DNA from: Chrysochromulina parva
Lineage: Eukaryota; Haptophyta; Prymnesiales; Chrysochromulinaceae
DNA: 19,758 nucleotides
Assembly (NCBI GenBank): GCA_002887195.1
Contig: PJAB01000856.1
Location: 1-19,758, forward strand
Reading direction: 5' to 3'
The notes under the pieces: generated by a model
The model's input: the letters and a program-made list of their open reading frames with translations, nothing else
What the model was told of the DNA's origin: nothing
Databases searched by the model: none
Made by a program: the position numbers and the translations under genes
Shown here: one piece after another, positions 1 to 8,451 of the stretch
Layout: each line of letters opens with the position of its first letter
Numbering within the stretch: position 1 is the stretch's first letter

Positions 1-550
1 GTTGAGGCGAAGGCAAGGGTGGTGAGGGCGGTCGGGAGAGCGGCGGCATGTGTGGCGGAGAAGGTGCCTCACCTGAGCCCATGTCACCGGGTGCGTCAGG
101 TGGTGGCAGCGAGGGCGGGGACGACGAGGGCGGCGGCGGCGGCGGCGGTGGCGAGCGCGAGGGCGGTGGGGAGCGCGGCGGCAGGAGTGGAGGCAGCGCA
201 GGAGGGGGAATGGCTGGTGAGGGCAGCGATGGCGGTGGAAGTAAGGGCTGACATGGTGATGGAGGCGGTCGACCGGGCGGTGGCATGCTTGGCCTTGGCG
301 TGGCACCGGAACTCATGTCGTTGAAGTCTTCGCCCGATCCGGAGCCCATATCACCAACCAAGTCAAACGGCATTAACGGTGGCCAGGGCCGCATAGCAGG
401 TGGTAGTATGAGCGGAGGAGATGGCGACGGTGTGATTGGTGATTGTGGCTGATGTTGGGCAGTGGCATCAACCACGATACAAACAATTGCCAGCAGGACT
501 TGGAGCAACCGCGAAAATGGCAGTGGCCTACATGATGAGGTCCCTTCCAT
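1..550 (-). CDS. Secreted proline-rich protein, N-terminal part (runs off left edge)
   Basis: A minus-strand frame opens at ATG 550-548 and stays open to base 1 (183 codons, no stop), so the 3' end lies outside the window. An in-frame TAA at 649-647 makes this the first ATG. The N-terminus looks like a classical signal peptide: basic residues R8 and R14, a hydrophobic core at about residues 15-27 (LLQVLLAIVCIVV) and a likely cleavage after A31 (ATA|Q). The rest is rich in Pro and Ser, with SPPP and PPSP runs and a poly-Pro tract encoded by the (GGC)n run near 130-150. Two acidic-Gly patches share the motif GDMGSG, at about residues 73 and 159. Ser-Pro-rich secreted proteins in algae are often cell-wall or extracellular-matrix hydroxyproline-rich glycoproteins; that role is inferred. 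No catalytic domain is visible in this part. Plus-strand frames here are Gly/Ala-rich mirror images and lack support. Confidence 0.6.
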   Translation of the reverse strand, partial: MEGTSSCRPLPFSRLLQVLLAIVCIVVDATAQHQPQSPITPSPSPPLILPPAMRPWPPLMPFDLVGDMGSGSGEDFNDMSSGATPRPSMPPPGRPPPSPCQPLLPPPSLPSPAIPPPALPPLLPPRSPPPSRSPPPPPPPPSSSPPSLPPPDAPGDMGSGEAPSPPHMPPLSRPPSPPLPSPQ

Positions 551-1422
551 TGCCGCTGACCCGTGCTTGAAGCGGCCGTGAACGCGAACATCACTCAGTG
601 TGAACGTTAACACGACAGTCGCGACAACGCTCAGAATACACACACCTTACATGACCGCATACGAGACACGGAGCATGCGCGCGCTGGCGGCGTTGAGAAT
701 GGTTTGGGCGTCGGCGGTTTGGATGGCGGTGGAGATGTTGGCAACGTGAGGTGCGTGAGGAAGCTGCGGGGGGACGAAGTAGGGACGAAGAGACGTAACG
801 GTATATGTCAAAGTTTCACCGTCAGCGGTCAGGCCTCAGCGCTCAGGCGTCAGGGTCATGCCGGTCAGGGTTCACCGTTTCAGCCCCACCTCCGCACCAC
901 CTGCACCCTCTCCGGCTCTCGTCTCCTGACCGAATCGCGGCGACTCGCCCGGCCGCGCCCCCGCCCGCGCGCCCGGAGCGAGCGATGACCCGGTACGACG
1001 TTGCGCGACAGGCTTCTGGTGCTGGTCAGATAGACGAGCGTGGGGGCGGCCCCGGCGTAGAGCCGTACGAGCGGAGCGCGGCGGTGACGCATCGGCATGC
1101 GGCATCGGAGGCCACGCATCGCTCCCACGCGGGCTGAACCCCAACCCCGGGTTGATACCCGGGGTATACTGTTCTGTACGCGTTTAGAACTTGGTGCCCC
1201 CCAGCACACCACACGCAAGAGTCATGATTTCGCGGTGCGCTAGGCACAGCAAAGCCGAAGCCCATGCTAAGGTGTAACAGCCTCTCTCATTCCCCCCGGC
1301 CGTGTCGTCTACATCACGAATCATTCGCCGGGCTGCAGACCTCTCCTCAGGCCTCAGCTACTAGCATGTCTTCAGGAATGATCAATCACAGACATTCGAG
1401 CGCGGCCCTCGTGTGTGTAGGT
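551..1422. other. Intergenic region without a supported gene
   Basis: This 870-bp stretch separates two minus-strand genes. It should hold the promoter of the proline-rich secreted gene (toward 551) and the 3' UTR of the TLC gene (toward 1422). Several overlapping frames of 70-110 codons exist on both strands, but none has recognisable domains, and such frames are expected by chance in GC-rich DNA. Bases 820-871 hold short degenerate repeats built on GGTCAGG and TCAGCG. A perfect hairpin lies at 1144-1165. No tRNA, snRNA or rRNA was recognised. Confidence 0.5.
1144..1165. repeat. Perfect 9-bp inverted repeat with 4-nt loop
   Basis: The arms ACCCCGGGT (1144-1152) and ACCCGGGGT (1157-1165) are exact reverse complements around TGAT. 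It lies about 260 bp past the stop of the TLC gene and about 600 bp upstream of the proline-rich gene. It could be a protein-binding dyad or an RNA hairpin in a 3' UTR; the sequence does not decide which. Confidence 0.6.
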
Positions 1423-2331
1423 TCACAGCGCGGTCTTAGGATGAAGCATCCTGGACCGCTCGGCGTCGTCCTCGTCCACGTGCAGATTGTACCTCTCCAA
1501 ATCAACCTCACCCTTAGAGCTCTCGTCGCTCTCCTTTGTCAGCCCCTTCAGCACCTGCCGAATGAGAAGCCACGACCAGTGCAGTTGAAGCCCGGTGAAG
1601 AGCAGCGCGAAGCTGATGCCGCACGCGGCCAGCGCCGTCTTGGGCGTATCGGCGTCAGGCCCAAACTGCAGCTGCGTCGCGAGATCGGGGATTGCTTGCG
1701 TGAAGATGACGACGGGAAAGTAGACGGTGCGCAGCACAAGGAACGACAGCGCAAACACCAGCCGCATGGCCTCATTGATTGCACTGAGAAAAGGGTGGCT
1801 CGCCGCCACGTAGGCAAAGTGCTTCGGGTGGAAAAGGTCGACAATCACGAGAGGAACCGATGAGATTTCGATGACCCCCACGAAAAAGGGCGCGTAGTGC
1901 TGCAGATAGGGCATCAGGCAGATGGCGGCGAGGATCGCGAGGCCAACGTGATGCCCCATGCCTGCCGCTGAGTAGATTGAGGGAAGCAGCGTCGCCCAAA
2001 TGTCCCAAAAAACCATCGCCCCGAGCACAATGGCAGATAGTTTCTCGCCGACAGGATCACGGCCGTACAGCCGCCCCTCGACCGTGGCCGCGAGTTCTTG
2101 CGCTTCCTCGTCTGGGAAGAACCAGCCAGCGCAGCCAAGGTACGAGACGTAGATCATCAGAGGGAGTGTGACTAGTTGATGGGCAACGAAGGCTGGCTCC
2201 CGCCGTGCGATTGGCGAGGCGATCGGTGAGGCGAGTACTGCGCCCAATAGCAGTTGTGCGGCGGCGAGACCGGCGCCGACCTTGACGGCCAGCTCTAGCG
2301 CAGGGTTGTCGAAGAGGGAATTTTCTATCAT
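1423..2331 (-). CDS. TLC-domain (TRAM/LAG1/CLN8-type) multi-pass membrane protein
   Basis: 302 codons, intronless. The start is ATG 2331-2329; the frame extends two codons upstream to a GTG, but a eukaryotic ATG is preferred. Several hydrophobic segments are visible: about residues 13-35, 50-70, 98-119, 128-166, 190-211 and 234-258. The stretch G126-H127-H128-V-G, followed by PYLQHYAPFFVGVIE at 141-155 and a Ser/Pro turn at 157-160, resembles the core of TLC domains: a central His, then an aromatic-rich helix with Glu before a Ser-x-Pro turn. The C-terminal 40 residues are charged and probably cytosolic. TLC proteins include ceramide synthases and the TLCD/TMEM56 group, which act in ER or plasma-membrane lipid homeostasis. 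The tandem-His active-site motif of ceramide synthases is not clearly present, so a TLCD4-like role is more likely than ceramide synthesis. The gene is divergent from the glycosyltransferase gene, 232 bp away. Confidence 0.75.
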   Translation of the reverse strand: MIENSLFDNPALELAVKVGAGLAAAQLLLGAVLASPIASPIARREPAFVAHQLVTLPLMIYVSYLGCAGWFFPDEEAQELAATVEGRLYGRDPVGEKLSAIVLGAMVFWDIWATLLPSIYSAAGMGHHVGLAILAAICLMPYLQHYAPFFVGVIEISSVPLVIVDLFHPKHFAYVAASHPFLSAINEAMRLVFALSFLVLRTVYFPVVIFTQAIPDLATQLQFGPDADTPKTALAACGISFALLFTGLQLHWSWLLIRQVLKGLTKESDESSKGEVDLERYNLHVDEDDAERSRMLHPKTAL

Positions 2332-2563
2332 GTACACGCCGGATCACTTTGGGCCTTCGTCACATCCAACGCGACCGGGACGGGCCGCGAAACTGACGCG
2401 TGAATATTCAAACAGAAAAATCCTTTCCACGGACAACCGTTCTTTTTGCGGTAAAAAGACACCGGGGGAGCCGACCGGTACGTCGGAAGCCAACCTCATC
2501 ACTTGTGCGACGCAGCGCGTTGTTTCTCTGGCGCGTCCTGTGTGAGCGCTGCGGCGGGTGCCA
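2332..2563. promoter_or_regulatory. Shared divergent upstream region of TLC and glycosyltransferase genes
   Basis: These 232 bp separate two head-to-head ATGs and must contain both 5' ends unless upstream introns exist. The middle (about 2398-2460) is AT-richer than the flanks, with TATTCAAACAGAAAAAT and TTTTTGCGGTAAAAAG. No convincing TATA box was found at a standard distance from either ATG. A frame through this region on the plus strand begins at GTG and is in a different frame from the glycosyltransferase, so it is not taken as coding. Confidence 0.45.
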
Positions 2564-4288
2564 ATGGCGCGCCGCGAGCTCGACCTCGCGATGGGCCTCT
2601 TTGGCACCTATGACGATCCGCGGCTCGAAACGTATGCTCCACGCAGGCTACGCCTGCTGTGGATCGAAAATTCACCACTGGATTGCCGCATCTGGTCCTA
2701 CTATTGTGACATCAAGGCGGCTATGGCCCGTCTGCACGAACTATGTACGCCACGTGGAAGTGACACGTGCGTTGATCGCAGTGACGGAAGGCGGGAGACA
2801 TTTGTCGCCGATGCGGCCATCGTCGGGCCGCGCTACTCTATTAACGTTGCAAGCGATGACGAGCCGCTTGGCTTCAATCGACCTGCCCACGGCCGGATGC
2901 CCTTGCTTGTGCTGCAGAACAAGATGTACACGCCGCAAGGCTGGCGCGAGATTGTGGGCGATCTGGACGCAAAGCTGAGGTGGGTGCGCTCTGCTGGGGC
3001 GATCGCCGCGTTCACGTGGCTCTCCAAGTACCGCGAATTCACGCGCATCTCTGGTGTCCCGCATCACTGGCTACCATTCGGCGTTGACCCGACCAGATTC
3101 GGCCGGCACGCGGGCTCTTTGGGCGTTGCCGTGCAGCAGTTTGATGTGGGCTTCACCGGTGCGAGCGGAGCCGACAAGTATCCACTGCGCCGCGCGCTGC
3201 TAGAAGCTCTGCAGGCAATGAACGTCACGCTCTTCACGGGCTCGTGGCTGCAGACGGCACTCAAGCGAGACGATAATCATTCGTGGAAGGCGGGGACGCA
3301 CGAAGAGTACGCGCAGATCATGTCTCGCACCAAGGTATGGCTGAGCACCACGGGACCGGAGTTTATCGTGGGCACTCGCTACTACGAGGTGCTCGCCTCA
3401 GGAACGACCATGCTGCTGTGCAACCGAGCCACCAACGGCGCCGGTGCTGCCTCGTCGTTGTCGTGGCAAAGCGCCGTCTATGACGGCCTATTTGAAGATG
3501 GCGTGCACGCCGTTTTCTTTGACAACGTGAGCGACATGCGCACCAAGGTGAGCTACTACTTGAACAACGAGCTGGAGCGGCGCTCGATTGTTCGTGCCGC
3601 CCACGCTCGCACGTTGCGCTTGCATACATGGGATGCACGGGCGCGCTTTGTAAGTTGGATCGCCGAGGAGGCCATTCGGAGACAGGCGAACCGCACGACG
3701 CCGCACTACATTCGCGAGGCCATCCTCGGCAAGCACGGCACAGCAGCTAATGAGACGGGCTCCGCCACCGTCGTCGGATGCTATGCCTTTGCGCAAAAGG
3801 TCCCCGCCACGCGCACTCCCGTGGCATGGCAAGAGCCGCCCCGCTCGCGCAACCGACGCAATCTCCATCGCTACACTGTGCAGAGCTGCCACACGGCATG
3901 CACAGCGTTTCCAAGGACTGCTGATGGCTACTTTGGGCTGCATGGTGGCGGCTTCTCCAACGGCAACGCCCATGTGCTCGCTCGCTGCTTTTGTGCGGAA
4001 CGCACTTGCCCTCGCTCTCGGTGCTTGGCTGAAGCGCTGCCTTCGCACCAGTGCGCGACGAGCTGCAGTCTTCACGATGCTCGGCCGTGCGGTGGGCCCG
4101 CGGCGCTGGCCGTGTATGCTGTGGGCGGCGGCGTCGGCATGAGCATCGGAGCGAGTGAGAGCGTCACAACGCTCCCTGAGATCGCGCATCGTCGTCGAAG
4201 CAGTACCCGCGGGCCGTGGGCGAGGCGCGCGCCGCGCCGCCACGGGCACGGCTCGGCCGCGGCGCGTAATGGCACCGCGAGGTCATGA
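2564..4288 (+). CDS. CgeB/GT group 1-like glycosyltransferase with C-terminal WSC domain
   Basis: 574 codons, intronless. The start is ATG 2564; a GTG two codons earlier was rejected for a eukaryote. Residues about 25-395 resemble CgeB/YkvP-type glycosyltransferases of the GT-B fold: an N-terminal half ending in HHWLPFGVDP (about 168-177), then VGFTGASGADKYPLRRAL, and the C-terminal nucleotide-sugar half STTGPEFIVGTRYYEVLASG (about 261-280), where the Glu and the following Gly-Thr match the donor-binding part of the family. Residues about 403-520 match a WSC domain: GCY at the start, paired cysteines, YFGL, RCFC and C-GGP-ALAVY at the end, with ten Cys in all. WSC domains bind carbohydrate, so this protein probably modifies and holds a glycan. 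The last 50 residues are basic and low-complexity. No signal peptide or transmembrane anchor is seen, so its site of action (Golgi or otherwise) is open; a missed upstream exon is possible. It neighbours the divergent TLC gene. Confidence 0.72.
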   Translation: MARRELDLAMGLFGTYDDPRLETYAPRRLRLLWIENSPLDCRIWSYYCDIKAAMARLHELCTPRGSDTCVDRSDGRRETFVADAAIVGPRYSINVASDDEPLGFNRPAHGRMPLLVLQNKMYTPQGWREIVGDLDAKLRWVRSAGAIAAFTWLSKYREFTRISGVPHHWLPFGVDPTRFGRHAGSLGVAVQQFDVGFTGASGADKYPLRRALLEALQAMNVTLFTGSWLQTALKRDDNHSWKAGTHEEYAQIMSRTKVWLSTTGPEFIVGTRYYEVLASGTTMLLCNRATNGAGAASSLSWQSAVYDGLFEDGVHAVFFDNVSDMRTKVSYYLNNELERRSIVRAAHARTLRLHTWDARARFVSWIAEEAIRRQANRTTPHYIREAILGKHGTAANETGSATVVGCYAFAQKVPATRTPVAWQEPPRSRNRRNLHRYTVQSCHTACTAFPRTADGYFGLHGGGFSNGNAHVLARCFCAERTCPRSRCLAEALPSHQCATSCSLHDARPCGGPAALAVYAVGGGVGMSIGASESVTTLPEIAHRRRSSTRGPWARRAPRRHGHGSAAARNGTARS

Positions 4289-5568
<1,280 letters not shown>

Positions 5569-6024
5569 ATCCTCTTGTCTTCGCTTTGTTCGCAATGTGT
5601 TCGTGCATATTCGCCTGCGTGTTGATGGCCAAAGAAACGGCAATTTCCCGCGTCCTCCGTCCCTCCGTGGTCTCGCAGTCAATGTTGATGGTGTGGCGCC
5701 CCTACGCCCTAGGCAAATAGTTTTCTTTCAGGCAAAAAAGTACTTGATACAACGATTCGGCGTTTGGTGCCATGCGGGTCAGGAAAGCAGCCGCGACTGC
5801 GGCGCCCCCGTTCTGGACGTTATGCATGTATAAACTCGCTTCCGGCGCCGCCGCGTCCCGCCAGCGCCGAGGAGCGCCGACCGTCCTGTCGGACGGCTGA
5901 CACCCCCTTGCCCTTGCACGAGAGCCGTGGCCGCTCCATGATGGACGGCGCGGCACCCCTCTTCGCACATGAGGCTCCCTGATGCGATAAAAATGAACGG
6001 TGCCTCGAGCCAGCGCAGCATACC
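5569..6024. other. Convergent 3' region between RPS27A and PYM genes
   Basis: 456 bp that must hold both transcript ends. Just after the RPS27A stop the plus strand is T-rich with repeated TGT/TTCG words (5570-5615), plausible for 3'-end formation. No canonical AATAAA was found at a suitable spot; GTATAAAC occurs at 5827-5834. Frames of 70-130 codons on either strand show no domain and are not called. Confidence 0.45.
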
Positions 6025-6892
6025 TCATGACTTGGCCCCCAGGAGTTCGGCGAGCTTGCTGTGCTCGGATGTCACCTTCTCCTTCTGCGCAACCTTGCCC
6101 AGCTGGTCGGCATTGAGCGTCTCGCCTTTAGTGGCGCGCTCCTCGAGCTCCTCAATCTGGCGCAACTTTTTCGCCAGCTTCTTGACTTCCTTGCTCAGCT
6201 CTTCGGGGTCGCCGAGAGTCTCCCACCGCGAAATCTCCGCCAGGAGCTCACCGCGTGCGGCGACTTTGGACAGCTGATCCGCGTTCAGCTCCGCGCCAGA
6301 CGCCTGCTTGGCAATGAGGTCGTCAACAGCCCTCAGCTTCTTTCTAAGCGCGCGCACTTTCTTCTCCACCTCGTTGGGCTCTTTCTCGTTTGTCGCTTGT
6401 GGCGGCGCTGCATCAACCTGGGGAGCCGGCGGCGGTGGCGGTGTGGGTTCATCTTTGCTCATGACCACCGGCGCGGATACCTTCGGTGCCATGCCAATGG
6501 CCGCGGCTAGCTGTGCGACCTTGTCGATCTCCTCCTCCACAGGATTGCCCTCCTTTTCCTTCGCCCGCGCCGCCTTGCGTTTCTCATTTTTGAGCGCTGC
6601 TTTGCTCATCATTGGCCTCGGAGCCGCGTTCCCTGGGTCGGCGCCTGGCACAGGCTGCTGCAGCTGCTGCTGTCGTTTACTCTCCTGCTGTACAACTGGC
6701 GGAACGTACTTTGGCTGCTCGTCTGGAGGCACGTAACCCTTTTTGACACGCACCTGGTTTTGCGCGAGACGAGCCCACAAACAATTATGGGTGCAACGTG
6801 TGTGTCAGCGCGATCGACAGCGAGCGCACCTGTGGCCTCAACGTACCATCTGGACGAACACTTTGAGGCAGCACCGTAGCTGTGTCTGTCAT
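6025..6892 (-). CDS. PYM1: PYM/WIBG, partner of Y14-Mago (exon-junction-complex recycling factor), two exons
   Basis: Exon 1 is 6892-6830 (21 codons), the intron 6829-6754, and exon 2 6753-6025; total 263 residues. Exon 1 ends in RPDGTLRPQ and exon 2 opens VRVKKGYVPPDE, together reproducing the signature of the Mago-binding N-terminus of PYM (RPDGT, five residues, R-[VI]-[KR]-x-GYVP-x-E). Further family marks are SKAALKNEKRKAARAKEKE at about 71-89, IDKVAQL at about 97-103, and a C-terminal helical motif KxLRKKLRxIxxL...G..LNADQLxKVA. That motif occurs twice (about 151-196 and 209-259). PYM binds the Mago-Y14 heterodimer and helps remove exon junction complexes during translation, in the cytoplasm. 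A Pro-rich linker lies at about 122-135. The gene is convergent with RPS27A, and YCF49-like lies 206 bp upstream on the same strand. Without the splice the conserved RPDGT motif is lost. Confidence 0.88.
6754..6829 (-). other. Spliceosomal intron of PYM (76 nt) flanked by an 8-bp direct repeat
   Basis: The donor is CCACAG|GTGCGC and the acceptor AAACCAG|GTGCGT, phase 0. The 76-nt length is not a multiple of three and an in-frame TAA lies inside, so retention would break the protein. The sequence CAGGTGCG occurs at both splice junctions, a direct repeat of the kind seen around introner-type insertions. Confidence 0.88.
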
Positions 6893-7098
6893 GTGGCAGC
6901 GGGGTGCGGCCCTCTAGTCCGCCCACAAGCCGCCTTCGGCAAGAGGGGCCTCGGCCTCGAGCGTGCGTGCGTCGTCCACGCGCGCACGCGGTCTCTATGT
7001 GAACAGTGTAAACTCGAGCGGGTGTGAAATATCTATCCCGCATCCATCTTGGCCGCAGTCCCTGAGACGGCGACATCGTGACTCTCTACAGACGAATG
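6893..7098. other. Upstream region of PYM, downstream of YCF49-like gene
   Basis: 206 bp between two minus-strand genes. It contains the PYM promoter/5' UTR and the 3' end of the YCF49-like transcript. GC-rich with CGTGCGTGCG/CGCGCACGCG words at about 6961-6990. No gene is seen. Confidence 0.45.
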
Positions 7099-8307
7099 TC
7101 AGATGAGCCCATCGAAGCTTTCGGCGCCGGGCTGCGAGCGCTGCCTCCATTTCCACATATTGAGCGCTGTCGGGGCGCCAATGAGCACAGCGGCCGCGTA
7201 CGGCGCAACCGCATCGTCGATCGTAAACGGCAGTAGCGTCTCCCCGTACTTGATCACGTACGACGATGCGACGGTCCATGCGAACACAGCCAACAGTGCC
7301 GTTGGTGCCTCTGGTACGGCATCGGCAACGGCTTGTACTGTAGCTGCCGATGGCGTGGCCGCTGGCAAGGGCGCGACGTCGCCACTGTCGTCCGCGCCTC
7401 CAAGCGCGGCCCGCAGCGTCCACCCGTTGGAAACGGCCAGCCGATACGAGGCGAACGCGAGGGTGCAGTTCCCGAGGAATGTGAAGAAGGCTTGGAGCAG
7501 CACGATGTACGCGACGCTTGGCGCATTGTAGAAGAGATGGTACACGCACGCGCAGATTCCGGACGTGTGGGATGGGATCATTGCCCACGTCATCCCCTTC
7601 CAGCGCTCATTGCCAGATGCGAGACCGATCCGCCAGACCAGGCCCATCGCAACGAGCCACTCGAGTAGGCTGCTCACGTGCACGATCCACGTCGGAATCG
7701 ACAGGGCGTTGGCAGGCTCGGAGAAGCCGAGGGTCCACACACCCTCGGGCAGGTTGCCGATGCCACCGAGAAAGGCAGTATGCTCCTGCAGCTCACCTCC
7801 CGCGAGCGAGTACGTGAGCGCGATGGTGCCCGCGGCGACACCACCGACGAGCGCCACGAGCGGTATGGCTCGTGGCTGTGTCGCGGCTGCCGCCGCTTTA
7901 TCCGCCGCGCCGCGGCCTTTGATGAATGTGTCCAGCGTGAGCTTCAGGCCTACCACCTCGACAATGTTGGTCAGCGTGAGCAGCTGCTCGGCGTCTGCGT
8001 GGAGCCAGTCGACGTTGGCGAGCGTCGTGCCAAATCCCTTGACGGCAACGATGGAGGTGACCACGGTGGCGAGCACGAAGACGAGCAACGAGGTGAAGCC
8101 ATTCTTGGCCGTCTCCGAGAGCCCGTTTCGCTCAAGCCGAAAGAAGTAGAGGAAGGTGAGGTACGGAACCAAGCTGCCCGCGAATAGGGGGCCGGCGAGG
8201 TTGTCGGCTTGGTCGAGGAAGAGGCGCGGCGCGGTAACGCGCAAGGCGGGCGCCGTGGCAAGCCTCGGAAGCGATCGGAGAATCGGAGCCCCAATGTCCA
8301 GACGCAT
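7099..8307 (-). CDS. DUF3593-DUF2499 (YCF49-like) fusion, plastid-type multi-pass membrane protein
   Basis: 402 codons, intronless. ATG 8307-8305 is preceded directly by an in-frame TAA, so the start cannot move upstream without splicing. Residues 1-36 are Arg/Ala/Pro-rich, poor in acidic residues and transit-peptide-like, with no hydrophobic signal core. Residues about 41-128 (LFAGSLVPYLTFLYFF ... TTLANVDWLHADAEQLLTLTN) match DUF3593. Residues about 200-290 (ALSIPTWIVHVSSLLEWLVAMG ... CACVYHLFYNAPS ... LLQAFFTFLGNCTLA) match DUF2499/YCF49. A third hydrophobic pair (about 336-353 and 368-385) follows a Pro/Ala linker. About eight membrane segments are visible. Both families occur in cyanobacteria and plastid-bearing eukaryotes; their biochemical role is not established, and thylakoid or envelope location is inferred. 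The gene is divergent from the PI4K-like gene across 144 bp. Confidence 0.8.
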   Translation of the reverse strand: MRLDIGAPILRSLPRLATAPALRVTAPRLFLDQADNLAGPLFAGSLVPYLTFLYFFRLERNGLSETAKNGFTSLLVFVLATVVTSIVAVKGFGTTLANVDWLHADAEQLLTLTNIVEVVGLKLTLDTFIKGRGAADKAAAAATQPRAIPLVALVGGVAAGTIALTYSLAGGELQEHTAFLGGIGNLPEGVWTLGFSEPANALSIPTWIVHVSSLLEWLVAMGLVWRIGLASGNERWKGMTWAMIPSHTSGICACVYHLFYNAPSVAYIVLLQAFFTFLGNCTLAFASYRLAVSNGWTLRAALGGADDSGDVAPLPAATPSAATVQAVADAVPEAPTALLAVFAWTVASSYVIKYGETLLPFTIDDAVAPYAAAVLIGAPTALNMWKWRQRSQPGAESFDGLI

Positions 8308-8451
8308 TTACATGCACTTTCTCTCGAGAGTCTCCTGCAACATTAACATGAAAAGGCTTGTATTCACACCGTATAATCGAGCGACCGTTGGTTGCATTCG
8401 TCTGATGCTTCACACACATGACGAAATTTACGCGACCCGGACGGAATCGCA
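8308..8451. promoter_or_regulatory. Compact divergent promoter between YCF49-like and PI4K-gamma-like genes
   Basis: Only 144 bp lie between the two opposing ATGs, so both core promoters must overlap here unless leader introns exist. It is AT-richer than the flanking coding DNA. It holds a perfect 10-bp palindrome CTCTCGAGAG (8321-8330) and a TATAAT sequence at 8372-8377, about 80 bp upstream of the PI4K ATG. Function is inferred from position. Confidence 0.5.

Noticed and set aside
805..1137. 110-codon plus-strand frame with an ATG between the first two genes
   Set aside because: Several competing frames overlap on both strands and none shows domain or targeting features.
3488..4249. 253-codon minus-strand frame opposite the glycosyltransferase
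   Set aside because: No domain, and the plus strand has clear GT and WSC motifs over the same bases.
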